Under the pieces are notes generated by a model that was given only the letters and a program-made list of their open reading frames with translations, did not search any database and was not told the DNA's origin. The translations under genes were made by a program, and so were the position numbers. From Microbacterium marinilacus (lineage in GTDB: Bacteria; Actinomycetota; Actinomycetes; Actinomycetales; Microbacteriaceae): 64,000 bases of DNA. Below are positions 34,070-42,178 of the stretch, in pieces (position 1 is the stretch's first letter; the number at the start of each line of letters is the position of its first letter). The DNA is taken from contig NZ_JAIJZW010000002.1 of the NCBI RefSeq assembly GCF_019753765.1, forward strand, positions 62,001 to 126,000. Reading direction: 5' to 3'.

Positions 34070-35128
34070 TCAGGCCGAGCGGGGGCGCTCGGCGGGGGCG
34101 GACTGGCCCTGGTCGGCGGCGTCGCCCGCGGTGGACGCGCGCACGACGAGCTGCGGCGGGATGACGCGATGGCGCGTCGCCGACGACTCGGCGGTGCCGT
34201 CGATCTCCTGCAGCAGCATGTCGAACGCCGCCTCGCCGATCGCCTCGCCGGGCGTGCTGATCGTCGACAGCGGGATCGCCGACACGGCGGCGATCTCGTC
34301 GCCGTCGAAGCCGATGACGGCGACGTCGCGCGGCACGTCCACGCCGAACGAGGTCAGTCCCCGCACGACGCCGAGCCCGACGAGGTCGTTGACGGCGAAG
34401 ACGCCGTCGGGCAGCTGATCGCCGCGGGTGGCCATCTCGACCCCCGCCGCGAAGCCGGCGTTCATCGTGCGCTCGTCCGCGCGCAGCACGGTGAGGGAGG
34501 CGTCGGGCACCGCGCGGACCGCGCGGCTCGCCCCGTCGAATCGCTCGCTGACCTGCTGCACGCTGAAGGGGCCGCCGACGAAGGCCAGGCGGCGGCGCCC
34601 GAGGTCGAGCAGGTGCTGCGCGGCGAGGTAGCCGCCCTCCGCGTCGGCGGCGGACACGGAGGCCTGCTGAGGATTGCCGGAGATCCGGCCCGTGATGACG
34701 CTGGCGGTGCCGCGGTCGCGCATCGCGGCCAGCTGCGGCTCGAGCTCGTCCACGGTGGCGACGATGATGCCCGCCACGCGCTTGCGTTCGAACAGCTGCA
34801 GGTACTCGAGCTGGCGCTCGGCCGAGCCCGCCGAGTTGCCGATCATCACTGTGCGGCCGGTCTCCGCGGCGCGGCGCTCGATCGCGTCGGCGATGACGCC
34901 GGAGAAGGGGTTGGTGAACTCGAAGGCGACGTAGCCGATGGTGTTGCTGTCGCCCGAGCTGATGTTGCGTGCCGCCTCGCTGGGGACGAAGCCCAGCTCG
35001 GAGATGGCACGGGCGATCCGGTCGCGCGCACCGGCGGAGACGATCTCGGGACGGTTGAGGTAGTTCGACACCGTCGAACGCGAGACGCCGGCCGCGAGGG
35101 CGACGTCGGTGATGGCGACGCGCTTCAT
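34070..35128 (-). CDS. LacI-family transcriptional regulator of the glycan locus
   Basis: 352 residues. The N-terminal helix-turn-helix ITDVALAAGVSRSTVSNYLNRPEIVS and hinge region with GFVPSEAARNI are typical LacI. The periplasmic-binding-like core starts at NTIGYVAFEFTNPF and includes GVFAVNDLVGLGVVRGL and VIGFDGDEIA. Start set at ATG 35128, where the LacI fold begins. It is divergent from the ABC importer genes at 35413, with two similar operator candidates between them, and is 21 bases upstream of the Gfo/Idh gene, so it probably represses both directions until the imported sugar is bound. Confidence 0.88.
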   Translation of the reverse strand: MKRVAITDVALAAGVSRSTVSNYLNRPEIVSAGARDRIARAISELGFVPSEAARNISSGDSNTIGYVAFEFTNPFSGVIADAIERRAAETGRTVMIGNSAGSAERQLEYLQLFERKRVAGIIVATVDELEPQLAAMRDRGTASVITGRISGNPQQASVSAADAEGGYLAAQHLLDLGRRRLAFVGGPFSVQQVSERFDGASRAVRAVPDASLTVLRADERTMNAGFAAGVEMATRGDQLPDGVFAVNDLVGLGVVRGLTSFGVDVPRDVAVIGFDGDEIAAVSAIPLSTISTPGEAIGEAAFDMLLQEIDGTAESSATRHRVIPPQLVVRASTAGDAADQGQSAPAERPRSA

Positions 35129-35192
35129 GTGCGTGCGGTTTCCTTCCGTCGGAGGGAGGCGATCCGCTGCAGCTCGAGTCGCGATTTGGAAT

Positions 35193-35319
35193 GATCCAGT
35201 TCTGACAACGGCGGCAGGGTGACTCCTGAGATGCCCATCATTATGCAGCTCATCTCTCGAAAAGTGCAAACAGCCGGATTCGATCATTGCCACTTGTTGA
35301 ACCGATCCAATTCGGATAA
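35193..35319. promoter_or_regulatory. Divergent promoter region with two related operator candidates
   Basis: GATCCAGTTCTGACAA (35193-35208) and GATCCAATTCGGATAA (35304-35319) agree at 13 of 16 positions and are about 110 bases apart, one near each divergent gene. The second contains the imperfect dyad TCCAATTCGGA. The spacing would allow LacI looping. Binding is inferred; the motif is not the standard LacI consensus. Confidence 0.5.
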
Positions 35320-35412
35320 TGTTCGACAGCAGCCGCACCGATGCGGCGGTCCCGCGCCATGACCCACGCGCCTCGCGGCGGTTTGCCGGACCGATTACGA
35401 AGGAGTAACCAC

Positions 35413-36810
35413 ATGTCACGTCCGCTGCGCCGCAGAGCCGCCGTCAGGGCGATCGTCACGCTGTCCGTCTCCGCCCTCGCGCTCACCGCGTGCACGGGCG
35501 GGCCGTCCGAGCCGTCCGGAGACGGAGACACGGTCACGCTGACCGTCGGAGACATGCCCGCCGCGACCGACGAGGCCGCGCTCGCGATCTTCACCGAGAA
35601 GGTCGAGGCCTTCGAGGACGCCAACCCCGACATCAAGATCGAGGGCAGCGAGACCAAGTACGACCCGCAGACGTTCGCCGCGCAGCTCGCGGGCGGCACG
35701 CTGCCGGTCGTGATGGGCGTGCCCGTCACCGACATCCAGTCGCTCATCGCCCGCGACCAGCTCAAGGACCTCTCGAGCCACTACGAGTCGGAGCCCGTGC
35801 TGGGCGAGCTCAACGAGTCGGTCACCGCCAACGTGCAGGGCACCGACGGCGCGTACTACGGCATCCCGATCTCGGCATTCACCCTCGCGGTGCTGGTGAA
35901 CCGCGCGGTGTTCGAGCAGGCCGGGCTCGACCCCGACGAGACGCTCGAGACCTGGGACGACGTGGCCGAGGCGGCCGTCGCCGTGTCCGAGAAGACGGAC
36001 GCGGCGGGCCTCGCGCAGCTGACCACCACGAACCAGGGCGGCTGGACGCTCACCGCCCTCAGCGCGGCGTTCGGCGGACGGATCGAGGAGACCGACGGCG
36101 AGACGACCACCGCCACGCTCGACAACGAGGGGACGGCCGAGGCGCTGGGCTTCCTGTCCGACCTGCGCTGGAAGGACGACGCGCTGGGCAGCAACTTCCT
36201 GCTCGACTTCGACTCGGCCGGGCCCGCGTTCGCATCGGGCCAGTACGGCATGCTCATCGGCGCCTCCGAGTGGTACAACCCGCTCGTGCGCAACTTCGGG
36301 ATGGCGCCCGAGGACTTCGGGCTGATGCCGCTGCCGCAGGAGGCCGGCGGGCTCGGCTCGCTCGGCGGGGGCTCGGTCTCGATCGTCCGCGCGGACGCGA
36401 CCGACGCCGAGGCCGCCGCCGCCGTCGCGTGGACCACCTTCTTCCACCTCGACCGCTTCTCCGACCTGGAGTTCGCCGCGGAGGAAGCGGCCAGCCAGGC
36501 CGCCGACGGCGGCTCGGTCCCGCGCGTGGGGCTGCCGCTCGTCGCGCCCGACGCCTACGCCTCGTACCTCGAGGCGATCGACGAGAGCATCAACGTGCCG
36601 CTCGAGAACCTCGAGACGTACTACTCGGCCACCGAGAGCGACGACTTCACCGTCGTCACGGAGCCGCCGGTGGAGGCGCAGCAGGTCTACGGCCTGCTCG
36701 ACTCGGTGCTGCAGGCGGTCTTCACCGACGAGAACGCCGACATCGACGCCCTGCTGGAGCAGGCGCAGCAGAGCGCGTCGACCATCGTCGACGACGCACA
36801 GGCTCAGTGA
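35413..36810 (+). CDS. Carbohydrate ABC transporter substrate-binding lipoprotein
   Basis: 465 residues. A signal peptide with lipobox ALTAC places the lipidated Cys near residue 27. The body is a family-1 extracellular solute-binding protein: FEDANPDIKIEG and YGIPISAFTLAVLVNRAVFEQAGLD are hallmark stretches, and GQYGMLIGASEWYN is the hinge/second-lobe region. ATG 35413 follows AAGGAGT. The gene begins a three-gene importer with the two permeases; no ATPase is encoded here, so a shared MsiK-type ATPase is likely used, as in many actinobacteria. The substrate is probably a galactose- or rhamnose-containing oligosaccharide, judging from the neighbouring hydrolases. Confidence 0.9.
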   Translation: MSRPLRRRAAVRAIVTLSVSALALTACTGGPSEPSGDGDTVTLTVGDMPAATDEAALAIFTEKVEAFEDANPDIKIEGSETKYDPQTFAAQLAGGTLPVVMGVPVTDIQSLIARDQLKDLSSHYESEPVLGELNESVTANVQGTDGAYYGIPISAFTLAVLVNRAVFEQAGLDPDETLETWDDVAEAAVAVSEKTDAAGLAQLTTTNQGGWTLTALSAAFGGRIEETDGETTTATLDNEGTAEALGFLSDLRWKDDALGSNFLLDFDSAGPAFASGQYGMLIGASEWYNPLVRNFGMAPEDFGLMPLPQEAGGLGSLGGGSVSIVRADATDAEAAAAVAWTTFFHLDRFSDLEFAAEEAASQAADGGSVPRVGLPLVAPDAYASYLEAIDESINVPLENLETYYSATESDDFTVVTEPPVEAQQVYGLLDSVLQAVFTDENADIDALLEQAQQSASTIVDDAQAQ

Positions 36811-36817
36811 CCCCCGG

Positions 36818-36841
36818 GGCGGGGCGGCGTGCCGCCCCGCC
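36818..36841 (+). terminator. Intra-operon hairpin after the binding-protein gene
   Basis: GGCGGGGCGGC (36818-36828) and GCCGCCCCGCC (36831-36841) form an 11-base perfect stem with a 2-base gap. Such stems after binding-protein genes usually keep their mRNA more abundant than that of the permeases. Confidence 0.65.
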
Positions 36842-36860
36842 CTCTCCGGAAGGAGAACGC

Positions 36861-37811
36861 ATGTCATCCGTCACCTCCCCGCCGGTCGTGCCGGCGGGCG
36901 CGGGCCGCGTGGAGCCCACCCCGTCGCGCGCGCCGCGACAGCGGGGGCGCCTGTTCCGCGCCCCCGGCACGGGGCTTCTGATCGCGCTGCCCGCCATCGC
37001 GCTCTTCGCCGTGTTCTCCTGGTGGCCGATCCTGCGCGGTCTCGTCATCGCGTTCCAGAAGACCAACCTGATCGACACGAGCTGGGTCGGCGGCGAGAAC
37101 TTCCAGCGGGTGCTCGCCGACCCGCTGCTGGGTCAGGCGCTCGCCAACACCGCCCTGTACGCGGTGCTCGCGCTCGTGATCGGCTTCCCCGTGCCGATCT
37201 TCTTCGCGGTGCTGATCGCCGAGATGCGCCGCGCACGACAGTTCTCCAGCGTGCTGGTCTTCCTGCCCGTCATCATTCCGCCCGTCGTCTCGATCCTCCT
37301 GTGGCAGGTGTTCTACGACCCGGGCACGCGCGGACTGTTCAACTCCATCCTGTCGACGGTCGGCATCGGTCCCCTGCCCTGGCTGCAGTCGCCGTCGACC
37401 GCGATGCTCTCCATCGTGCTGGTGGCCACCTGGGGCGCCTTCGGATCGACCGCCATCATCTACGTCGCGACCCTGCTGTCGATCGACACGCAGCTCTACG
37501 AGGCGGCCGAGATCGACGGCGCCGGCATCCTGCGCCGTGTCTGGCACATCACGCTGCCGCAGATGCGCGGCACGATCCTGCTGCTGCTCCTGCTGCAGCT
37601 GATCGGCACCTTCCAGGTGTTCACCGAGCCCTTCCTGCTCACGGGCGGAGGGCCCAACAACAGCACGGTGACCCTGCTGATGCTGATCTACCGCTACGCG
37701 TTCATCTACGGCAACTTCGGGCAGGCGGCAGCCCTCAGCCTGATGCTGGCGGCCGCCCTCGGCGTGTTCGCCGCCGTGTACCTGTGGCTGTCCCGGAAGT
37801 GGAGCAAGTGA
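36861..37811 (+). CDS. Sugar ABC transporter permease, MalF-like
   Basis: 316 residues with six predicted helices after a basic Pro-rich N-terminus. The EAA loop reads EAAEIDGAGILRRVWHITLPQM, the contact point for the ATPase, and TEPFLLTGGGPNNSTVTLLM is a family landmark. ATG 36861 follows GGAAGGAG. Its stop shares one base with the next ATG (TGATGG). It forms a heterodimer with the 37811 product. Confidence 0.9.
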   Translation: MSSVTSPPVVPAGAGRVEPTPSRAPRQRGRLFRAPGTGLLIALPAIALFAVFSWWPILRGLVIAFQKTNLIDTSWVGGENFQRVLADPLLGQALANTALYAVLALVIGFPVPIFFAVLIAEMRRARQFSSVLVFLPVIIPPVVSILLWQVFYDPGTRGLFNSILSTVGIGPLPWLQSPSTAMLSIVLVATWGAFGSTAIIYVATLLSIDTQLYEAAEIDGAGILRRVWHITLPQMRGTILLLLLLQLIGTFQVFTEPFLLTGGGPNNSTVTLLMLIYRYAFIYGNFGQAAALSLMLAAALGVFAAVYLWLSRKWSK

Positions 37812-38752
37812 TGGCCGACGCCGGCGCACCCCGTACCGCCACCCTCGTCACCGGCCCGTCGTCGCGGCGCCGGACCGCCGGATCCCGGTCGCTCGAGCGA
37901 TCGAACGTCTCGGACGCCGACCTGTCGCGCCGCGGCACCCGCATCGGCTTCCGCCTCCTCATCGGGGCGGCGATCGCGCTCCTCGTGACGATCTCGGCCG
38001 GACCCCTGCTGTGGCTCGCGAAGTCGGCCGTGTCGACGACGCAGGACATCCTCTCCGACCCGTTCGGCTGGTGGCCCTCCGGCATCCAGCTGGGCAACCT
38101 CGCGGACGCGTGGAACCAGATCCAGATCGGGCGCTTCACGCTCAACTCGCTCATCGTGACGTCGGGCGAGGTCGTCGTCGCGGTGTTCGCCGCCGTCACG
38201 CTCGGCTACGTGCTCGCCGTGCTTCGGCCCCGCTACGGCGCCGTGCTGAACGGCGCGATCATGGCGACCCTGTTCATCCCGGGCGTGATCTCGCTCATCC
38301 CGCTCTACCTGACGGTGATCGACCTGGGGCTGCTCGACAGCTACTGGGCGGTGTGGCTGCCCAACGGCGTGAGCGCGTTCAACGTGCTCATCATGAAGCA
38401 GTACTTCCAGACCATCCCGCGCGAGGTGTTCGAGGCCGCGCGCGTCGACGGGGCGGGCCCGATCCGCGTGCTCTGGTCGATCGTGCTGCCGATGGCGCGG
38501 CCGATCGTCGGGGTCGTCGCGTTGCTGGCGTTCGTGGCGTCGTGGAAGGACTTCCTCTGGCCGCTGCTCGCGCTGCCGTCGCCGGCGAAGCAGCCGCTCT
38601 CCGTCGGGCTCAGCACGGTGGCGCCGCAGGCCGACCTCGCGGTGCTGATGGCGGGCATGCTCATCGCCGTGCTCATCCCGCTGGCCGTCTTCCTCGTCTT
38701 CCAGAAGCAGTTCCTCACCGGTGCGGGCTCCGCCGGCGCCGTCAAAGGCTGA
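37811..38752 (+). CDS. Sugar ABC transporter permease, MalG-like
   Basis: 313 residues, six helices after a 50-residue Arg/Ser-rich cytoplasmic segment. The EAA loop is EAARVDGAGPIRVLWSIVLPMA, and the C-terminus FLVFQKQFLTGAGSAGAVKG is typical of MalG/UgpE-like permeases. Translationally coupled to the partner permease. Followed after 44 bases by the secreted glycosidase gene. Confidence 0.9.
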   Translation: MADAGAPRTATLVTGPSSRRRTAGSRSLERSNVSDADLSRRGTRIGFRLLIGAAIALLVTISAGPLLWLAKSAVSTTQDILSDPFGWWPSGIQLGNLADAWNQIQIGRFTLNSLIVTSGEVVVAVFAAVTLGYVLAVLRPRYGAVLNGAIMATLFIPGVISLIPLYLTVIDLGLLDSYWAVWLPNGVSAFNVLIMKQYFQTIPREVFEAARVDGAGPIRVLWSIVLPMARPIVGVVALLAFVASWKDFLWPLLALPSPAKQPLSVGLSTVAPQADLAVLMAGMLIAVLIPLAVFLVFQKQFLTGAGSAGAVKG

Positions 38753-38796
38753 CCCGGGCACCGTCGCCCGACCATCCGCGATCGAAGGAGAACCGC

Positions 38797-41700
38797 GTGA
38801 TCCATCCCATCCTGCGCGCGACACGCGTGCGTCCGTCAGGCGTGCGCCGGGTTCGCCCGCGCGCCGCCGGAGTCGCCGCCGTCCTGGTCGCTGCTCTGGC
38901 GTTCACCGGCCTCGGCGCTGTACCGGCGACGGCGGCCGAGACCATCACCCTCGAGGGCGAGAGCCCCACGTCGACGAACATGACACCCGGGGCGGCCGCG
39001 CAGACCGGCGCGAGCGGCGGGTCGTCGCTGCAGCTCTACACGGCCGCGGACGCCCCGGAGGGGGGATACGTCGCCGACTACGAGGTCACGGCGCCCGACA
39101 CCGCGCTCTACCGCGTCGAGGCGACCACGATCCCCGTGGGCGTCGGCTGGGCCTCGCCCTTCCGCTTCCGCGTGGGCGACGGCGACTGGCGCGACACCTC
39201 CTCGGCCCGCCAGCTCGCGACGGTCACGAGCGAGCTGCGCAGCTACGACCTCGGCACGGTGACCCTCGCGGCGGGCGCGAACACGCTGAGCTTCCAGGTC
39301 GCCGACCGGCGCACCGAGCCGAACACCAACTACGCGTTCTTCCTCGACGCGATCAGCCTGGTGCCCGTCGACGTCTCGCTCGACGCCGTGGCGGCCCCCG
39401 ACCGTTTCGGGGTCTTCGAGGCGGACGAGCCGGTCGAGCTCGAGGCATCGCTCAACGCCGACGCCCCCGCCGACGTCCCCGTCGACTGGACGGCCGTCGA
39501 CTACGACGGGACCACGGTCGCGAGCGGCCAGGCGGTCGTGCCCGCGGGCTCCCGCACGGCGAGCCTCGACCTCGGCGACGCGCTCTCGACCGGCGCCTAC
39601 CGCGTCTCCGCCCAGCTGTCGGGGGACGACCCCGTCGCCGGCGCGTTCGCCGTGCTGCCGGCCTCCGCGGACCGCCCCGACGTGGCCGACAGCCCCTTCG
39701 CCGTCGACGTCTACGGATCGAAGCTCATCGCCGAGGCAGATGCCGACGCCTTCGCGCGCGTCCTCTCGCTCACGGGCGTCGACTGGATCCGAGACCGCCA
39801 GCGGTGGAACGACGCCATCGACCCCGTGCCGGGCGGCGCGATCGACTTCTCCGGCGAGCAGCAGCCGCAGGCATGGCTGGAGGCCGCCGACGCCGCAGGA
39901 CTGCGGACGCTGTCGTCCTTCCACGACGGCCCGTCCTGGACGCGCACGGACACCCGCGAGCTGCCGCAGGACCTGCGCGACATGTACGCGTTCGCGCTCG
40001 CCGCGGGATCGCACTACGACGGGCTGGTCGACGCCTGGCAGCTCTGGAACGAGCAGAACCGCAAGTTCGCGCTCGAGTCGGAGGGCGCCGACCGCTACGC
40101 CTCGGTGATCAAGGCCGCCGCGCTCGGCTTCCTCGACTCGGGAACGGACGCGCAGCTGGTGGGCGGCGGGCTCGCGGGCACCGACCCGCACTACGCCCAG
40201 TGGCAGTTCCGCAACGGCGTCCTCGACTACCTCGACGCCTACGCGTACCACACGCACACCACCGTGAACTCGTCGGCGTCGATCAACGCGCACCCCGACT
40301 TCTCGTCCCAGCTCGAGGCCGCGGCGCCCTACGGCGGCGACGCGAAGGGTCGCTGGGTCACCGAGGGCGGCATCGCGCTGAACACCGCCGACCCCACGCA
40401 GCTGCCGACCGCCGGGCAGGAGCGGCTGCAGGCGCGCTACATCGTCAGCTCCGCCGTCGAGTCGCTCGCCGGCGGCAGCACGAAGCACTTCTTCTTCATC
40501 GCCGCACCGTACCGGGAAGGAGCCTCCTACTGGAGCATGTTCCGCAGCCCCGAGGAGCCGATGGCGGCGCTCGCCGCGCAGTCGGTGATGACGCTGCAGC
40601 TCGGCGAGGGCCGCCCGCTCGGCCGGCTGACCGGACTGCCCGACGGCGTCGAGGCCGTGGTCTTCGACACCGGGGACGGGCCGACGGCCGTGCTCTGGGC
40701 GGGCGTCGACACGCCTGTCTCGGTGCCTGTGACCGGCGCGGCGACGGCGACGGACCTCATGGGCCGCGCCGTGACCCCCGGCGAAGACGGCGGCAACGCC
40801 ACGCTGACCGTCGGCCCCGACCCGGTGTACCTGTCGGCCGACGCGTTCGGGGCCGTCGAAGCGGCGCCGCCCGCGGAGCAGCCCGCCGCGCCCTTCGCCG
40901 CCGGCGACTTCTCCGCCGCCGAGCGCGTGATCGTGCAGCAGGTGTTCGACGAGGCGACCTCCGAGGACGCCCAGACGCACGGCTACGGGCTGGACCCCGC
41001 CGTCGCCACCGCCCTCACGGTCGAGCTCTACAACTTCAACGACCACGAGGTGACGGCTGAGATCGGCGCGGCCGCCGACGGCGGCTGGGAGATCGCCGGC
41101 GACGGCACGTCGGTCACCGTCCCCGCGGGCGGCCGGGCCGAGGTTCCGCTCACCGTCACCGCGGGAGACGACCTCCGGCAGTCGATCGCCGATCTCACCG
41201 TCACCGCCACGGTCGGAGGAGAGGAGTCGTCGCCGTCCGTCACGGAGCTGCGCCCCCGCGTCGCCTCGCTCGCCGCCGTGCACGCCATCGACGGCGCAGA
41301 CCACGTCGTCCGGGCGACGTACACGAACACCACCGACGCGGCGCAGCACATCTCGCAGGCGACGTGGACGTTCGGAGACGAGACCGAGACCGTCGCCGCC
41401 GACGTCGCGGTCGCGGCGGGGGAGAGCGTCGCGCTCGACTCTCCGCCGGCGCCCGCGGGGACGGGCGCGGTGGACTACGAGGCGGCCGTGACCGTGGACG
41501 GCGCCGGCACCGCCTCCATCCGGGGCGTCCTCTCGCTCTCCGCCGTGCAGGAGGTGCCGCGACTGGCGAAGCGCGCCATCGAGGTCGACGGCGTGCTCGA
41601 CGACCTCGCCGGGATCCCGGAGCAGCAGCTGAGCGCGCCGGGCGTGGACGAGGACAGCCTCGCCGCCACCTCCTGGTTCACCTGGGACGACGAGCATCTG

Positions 41701-42171
41701 TTCCTCTCCGCCCGCGTGAGCGACGACGTCCACACCCAGCCGTTCGCGGGCAACGCCACCTGGCAGGCGGACGGGCTGCAGTTCGCGGTCGCGCCGATGT
41801 GGCCGGGGGAGACGAACCTCCGTCCCGAGATCCAGCCGCGCATCGAGTTCGGCTTCGCGCTCACGCCGGAGGGACCGCAGCTGTACCGGTACGCCTCCGG
41901 CGATGTGGGCGGGTTCCTCACGGACGCGGACATCGCCGCCGTCCGCGACGACGCCACCGGCGTCACGACCTACGAGGCCGCGGTGCCCTGGTCGCTGCTC
42001 GAGCCGATCGGGGTGACGCCGGAGTCCGCGGCGGCCCTGTCGATCGTCGCGAACGACAGCGACGGCGACGGCACCCGCGGCTGGGTGCAGTTCGGCGGCG
42101 GCATCACCACCGCCAAGGACACCGAGCTGTTCGAGCCGGTCGTCTTCGCCGACGACGAGACGGGGGAGTGA
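38797..42171 (+). CDS. Secreted GH-A clan glycoside hydrolase with carbohydrate-binding modules
   Basis: 1124 residues. A signal peptide ends near residue 49 (ATAAET). Residues 50-190 are a jelly-roll CBM6/35-like module. A linker Ig-like part precedes a TIM barrel (about 305-690) with WQLWNEQN (acid/base Glu after Asn, clan GH-A) and GRWVTEGGI (candidate nucleophile Glu). The family is close to GH39 or a related group; I cannot fix it by eye. Two beta modules follow, then a CBM9-like domain near 930-1120 (AIEVDGVLDDLAGIPEQQ, WFTWDDEHLFLSARV). No anchor, so it is released. GTG 38797 follows GAAGGAG. It probably trims plant wall polysaccharide so that the ABC importer can take up products. Confidence 0.82.
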   Translation: MIHPILRATRVRPSGVRRVRPRAAGVAAVLVAALAFTGLGAVPATAAETITLEGESPTSTNMTPGAAAQTGASGGSSLQLYTAADAPEGGYVADYEVTAPDTALYRVEATTIPVGVGWASPFRFRVGDGDWRDTSSARQLATVTSELRSYDLGTVTLAAGANTLSFQVADRRTEPNTNYAFFLDAISLVPVDVSLDAVAAPDRFGVFEADEPVELEASLNADAPADVPVDWTAVDYDGTTVASGQAVVPAGSRTASLDLGDALSTGAYRVSAQLSGDDPVAGAFAVLPASADRPDVADSPFAVDVYGSKLIAEADADAFARVLSLTGVDWIRDRQRWNDAIDPVPGGAIDFSGEQQPQAWLEAADAAGLRTLSSFHDGPSWTRTDTRELPQDLRDMYAFALAAGSHYDGLVDAWQLWNEQNRKFALESEGADRYASVIKAAALGFLDSGTDAQLVGGGLAGTDPHYAQWQFRNGVLDYLDAYAYHTHTTVNSSASINAHPDFSSQLEAAAPYGGDAKGRWVTEGGIALNTADPTQLPTAGQERLQARYIVSSAVESLAGGSTKHFFFIAAPYREGASYWSMFRSPEEPMAALAAQSVMTLQLGEGRPLGRLTGLPDGVEAVVFDTGDGPTAVLWAGVDTPVSVPVTGAATATDLMGRAVTPGEDGGNATLTVGPDPVYLSADAFGAVEAAPPAEQPAAPFAAGDFSAAERVIVQQVFDEATSEDAQTHGYGLDPAVATALTVELYNFNDHEVTAEIGAAADGGWEIAGDGTSVTVPAGGRAEVPLTVTAGDDLRQSIADLTVTATVGGEESSPSVTELRPRVASLAAVHAIDGADHVVRATYTNTTDAAQHISQATWTFGDETETVAADVAVAAGESVALDSPPAPAGTGAVDYEAAVTVDGAGTASIRGVLSLSAVQEVPRLAKRAIEVDGVLDDLAGIPEQQLSAPGVDEDSLAATSWFTWDDEHLFLSARVSDDVHTQPFAGNATWQADGLQFAVAPMWPGETNLRPEIQPRIEFGFALTPEGPQLYRYASGDVGGFLTDADIAAVRDDATGVTTYEAAVPWSLLEPIGVTPESAAALSIVANDSDGDGTRGWVQFGGGITTAKDTELFEPVVFADDETGE

Positions 42172-42178
42172 CCCGCAG

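Noticed and set aside
38836..41733. 965-residue minus-strand open frame opposite the GH-A hydrolase
   Set aside because: Low-complexity Arg/Val/Gly translation; the plus strand has signal peptide, catalytic motifs and binding modules.
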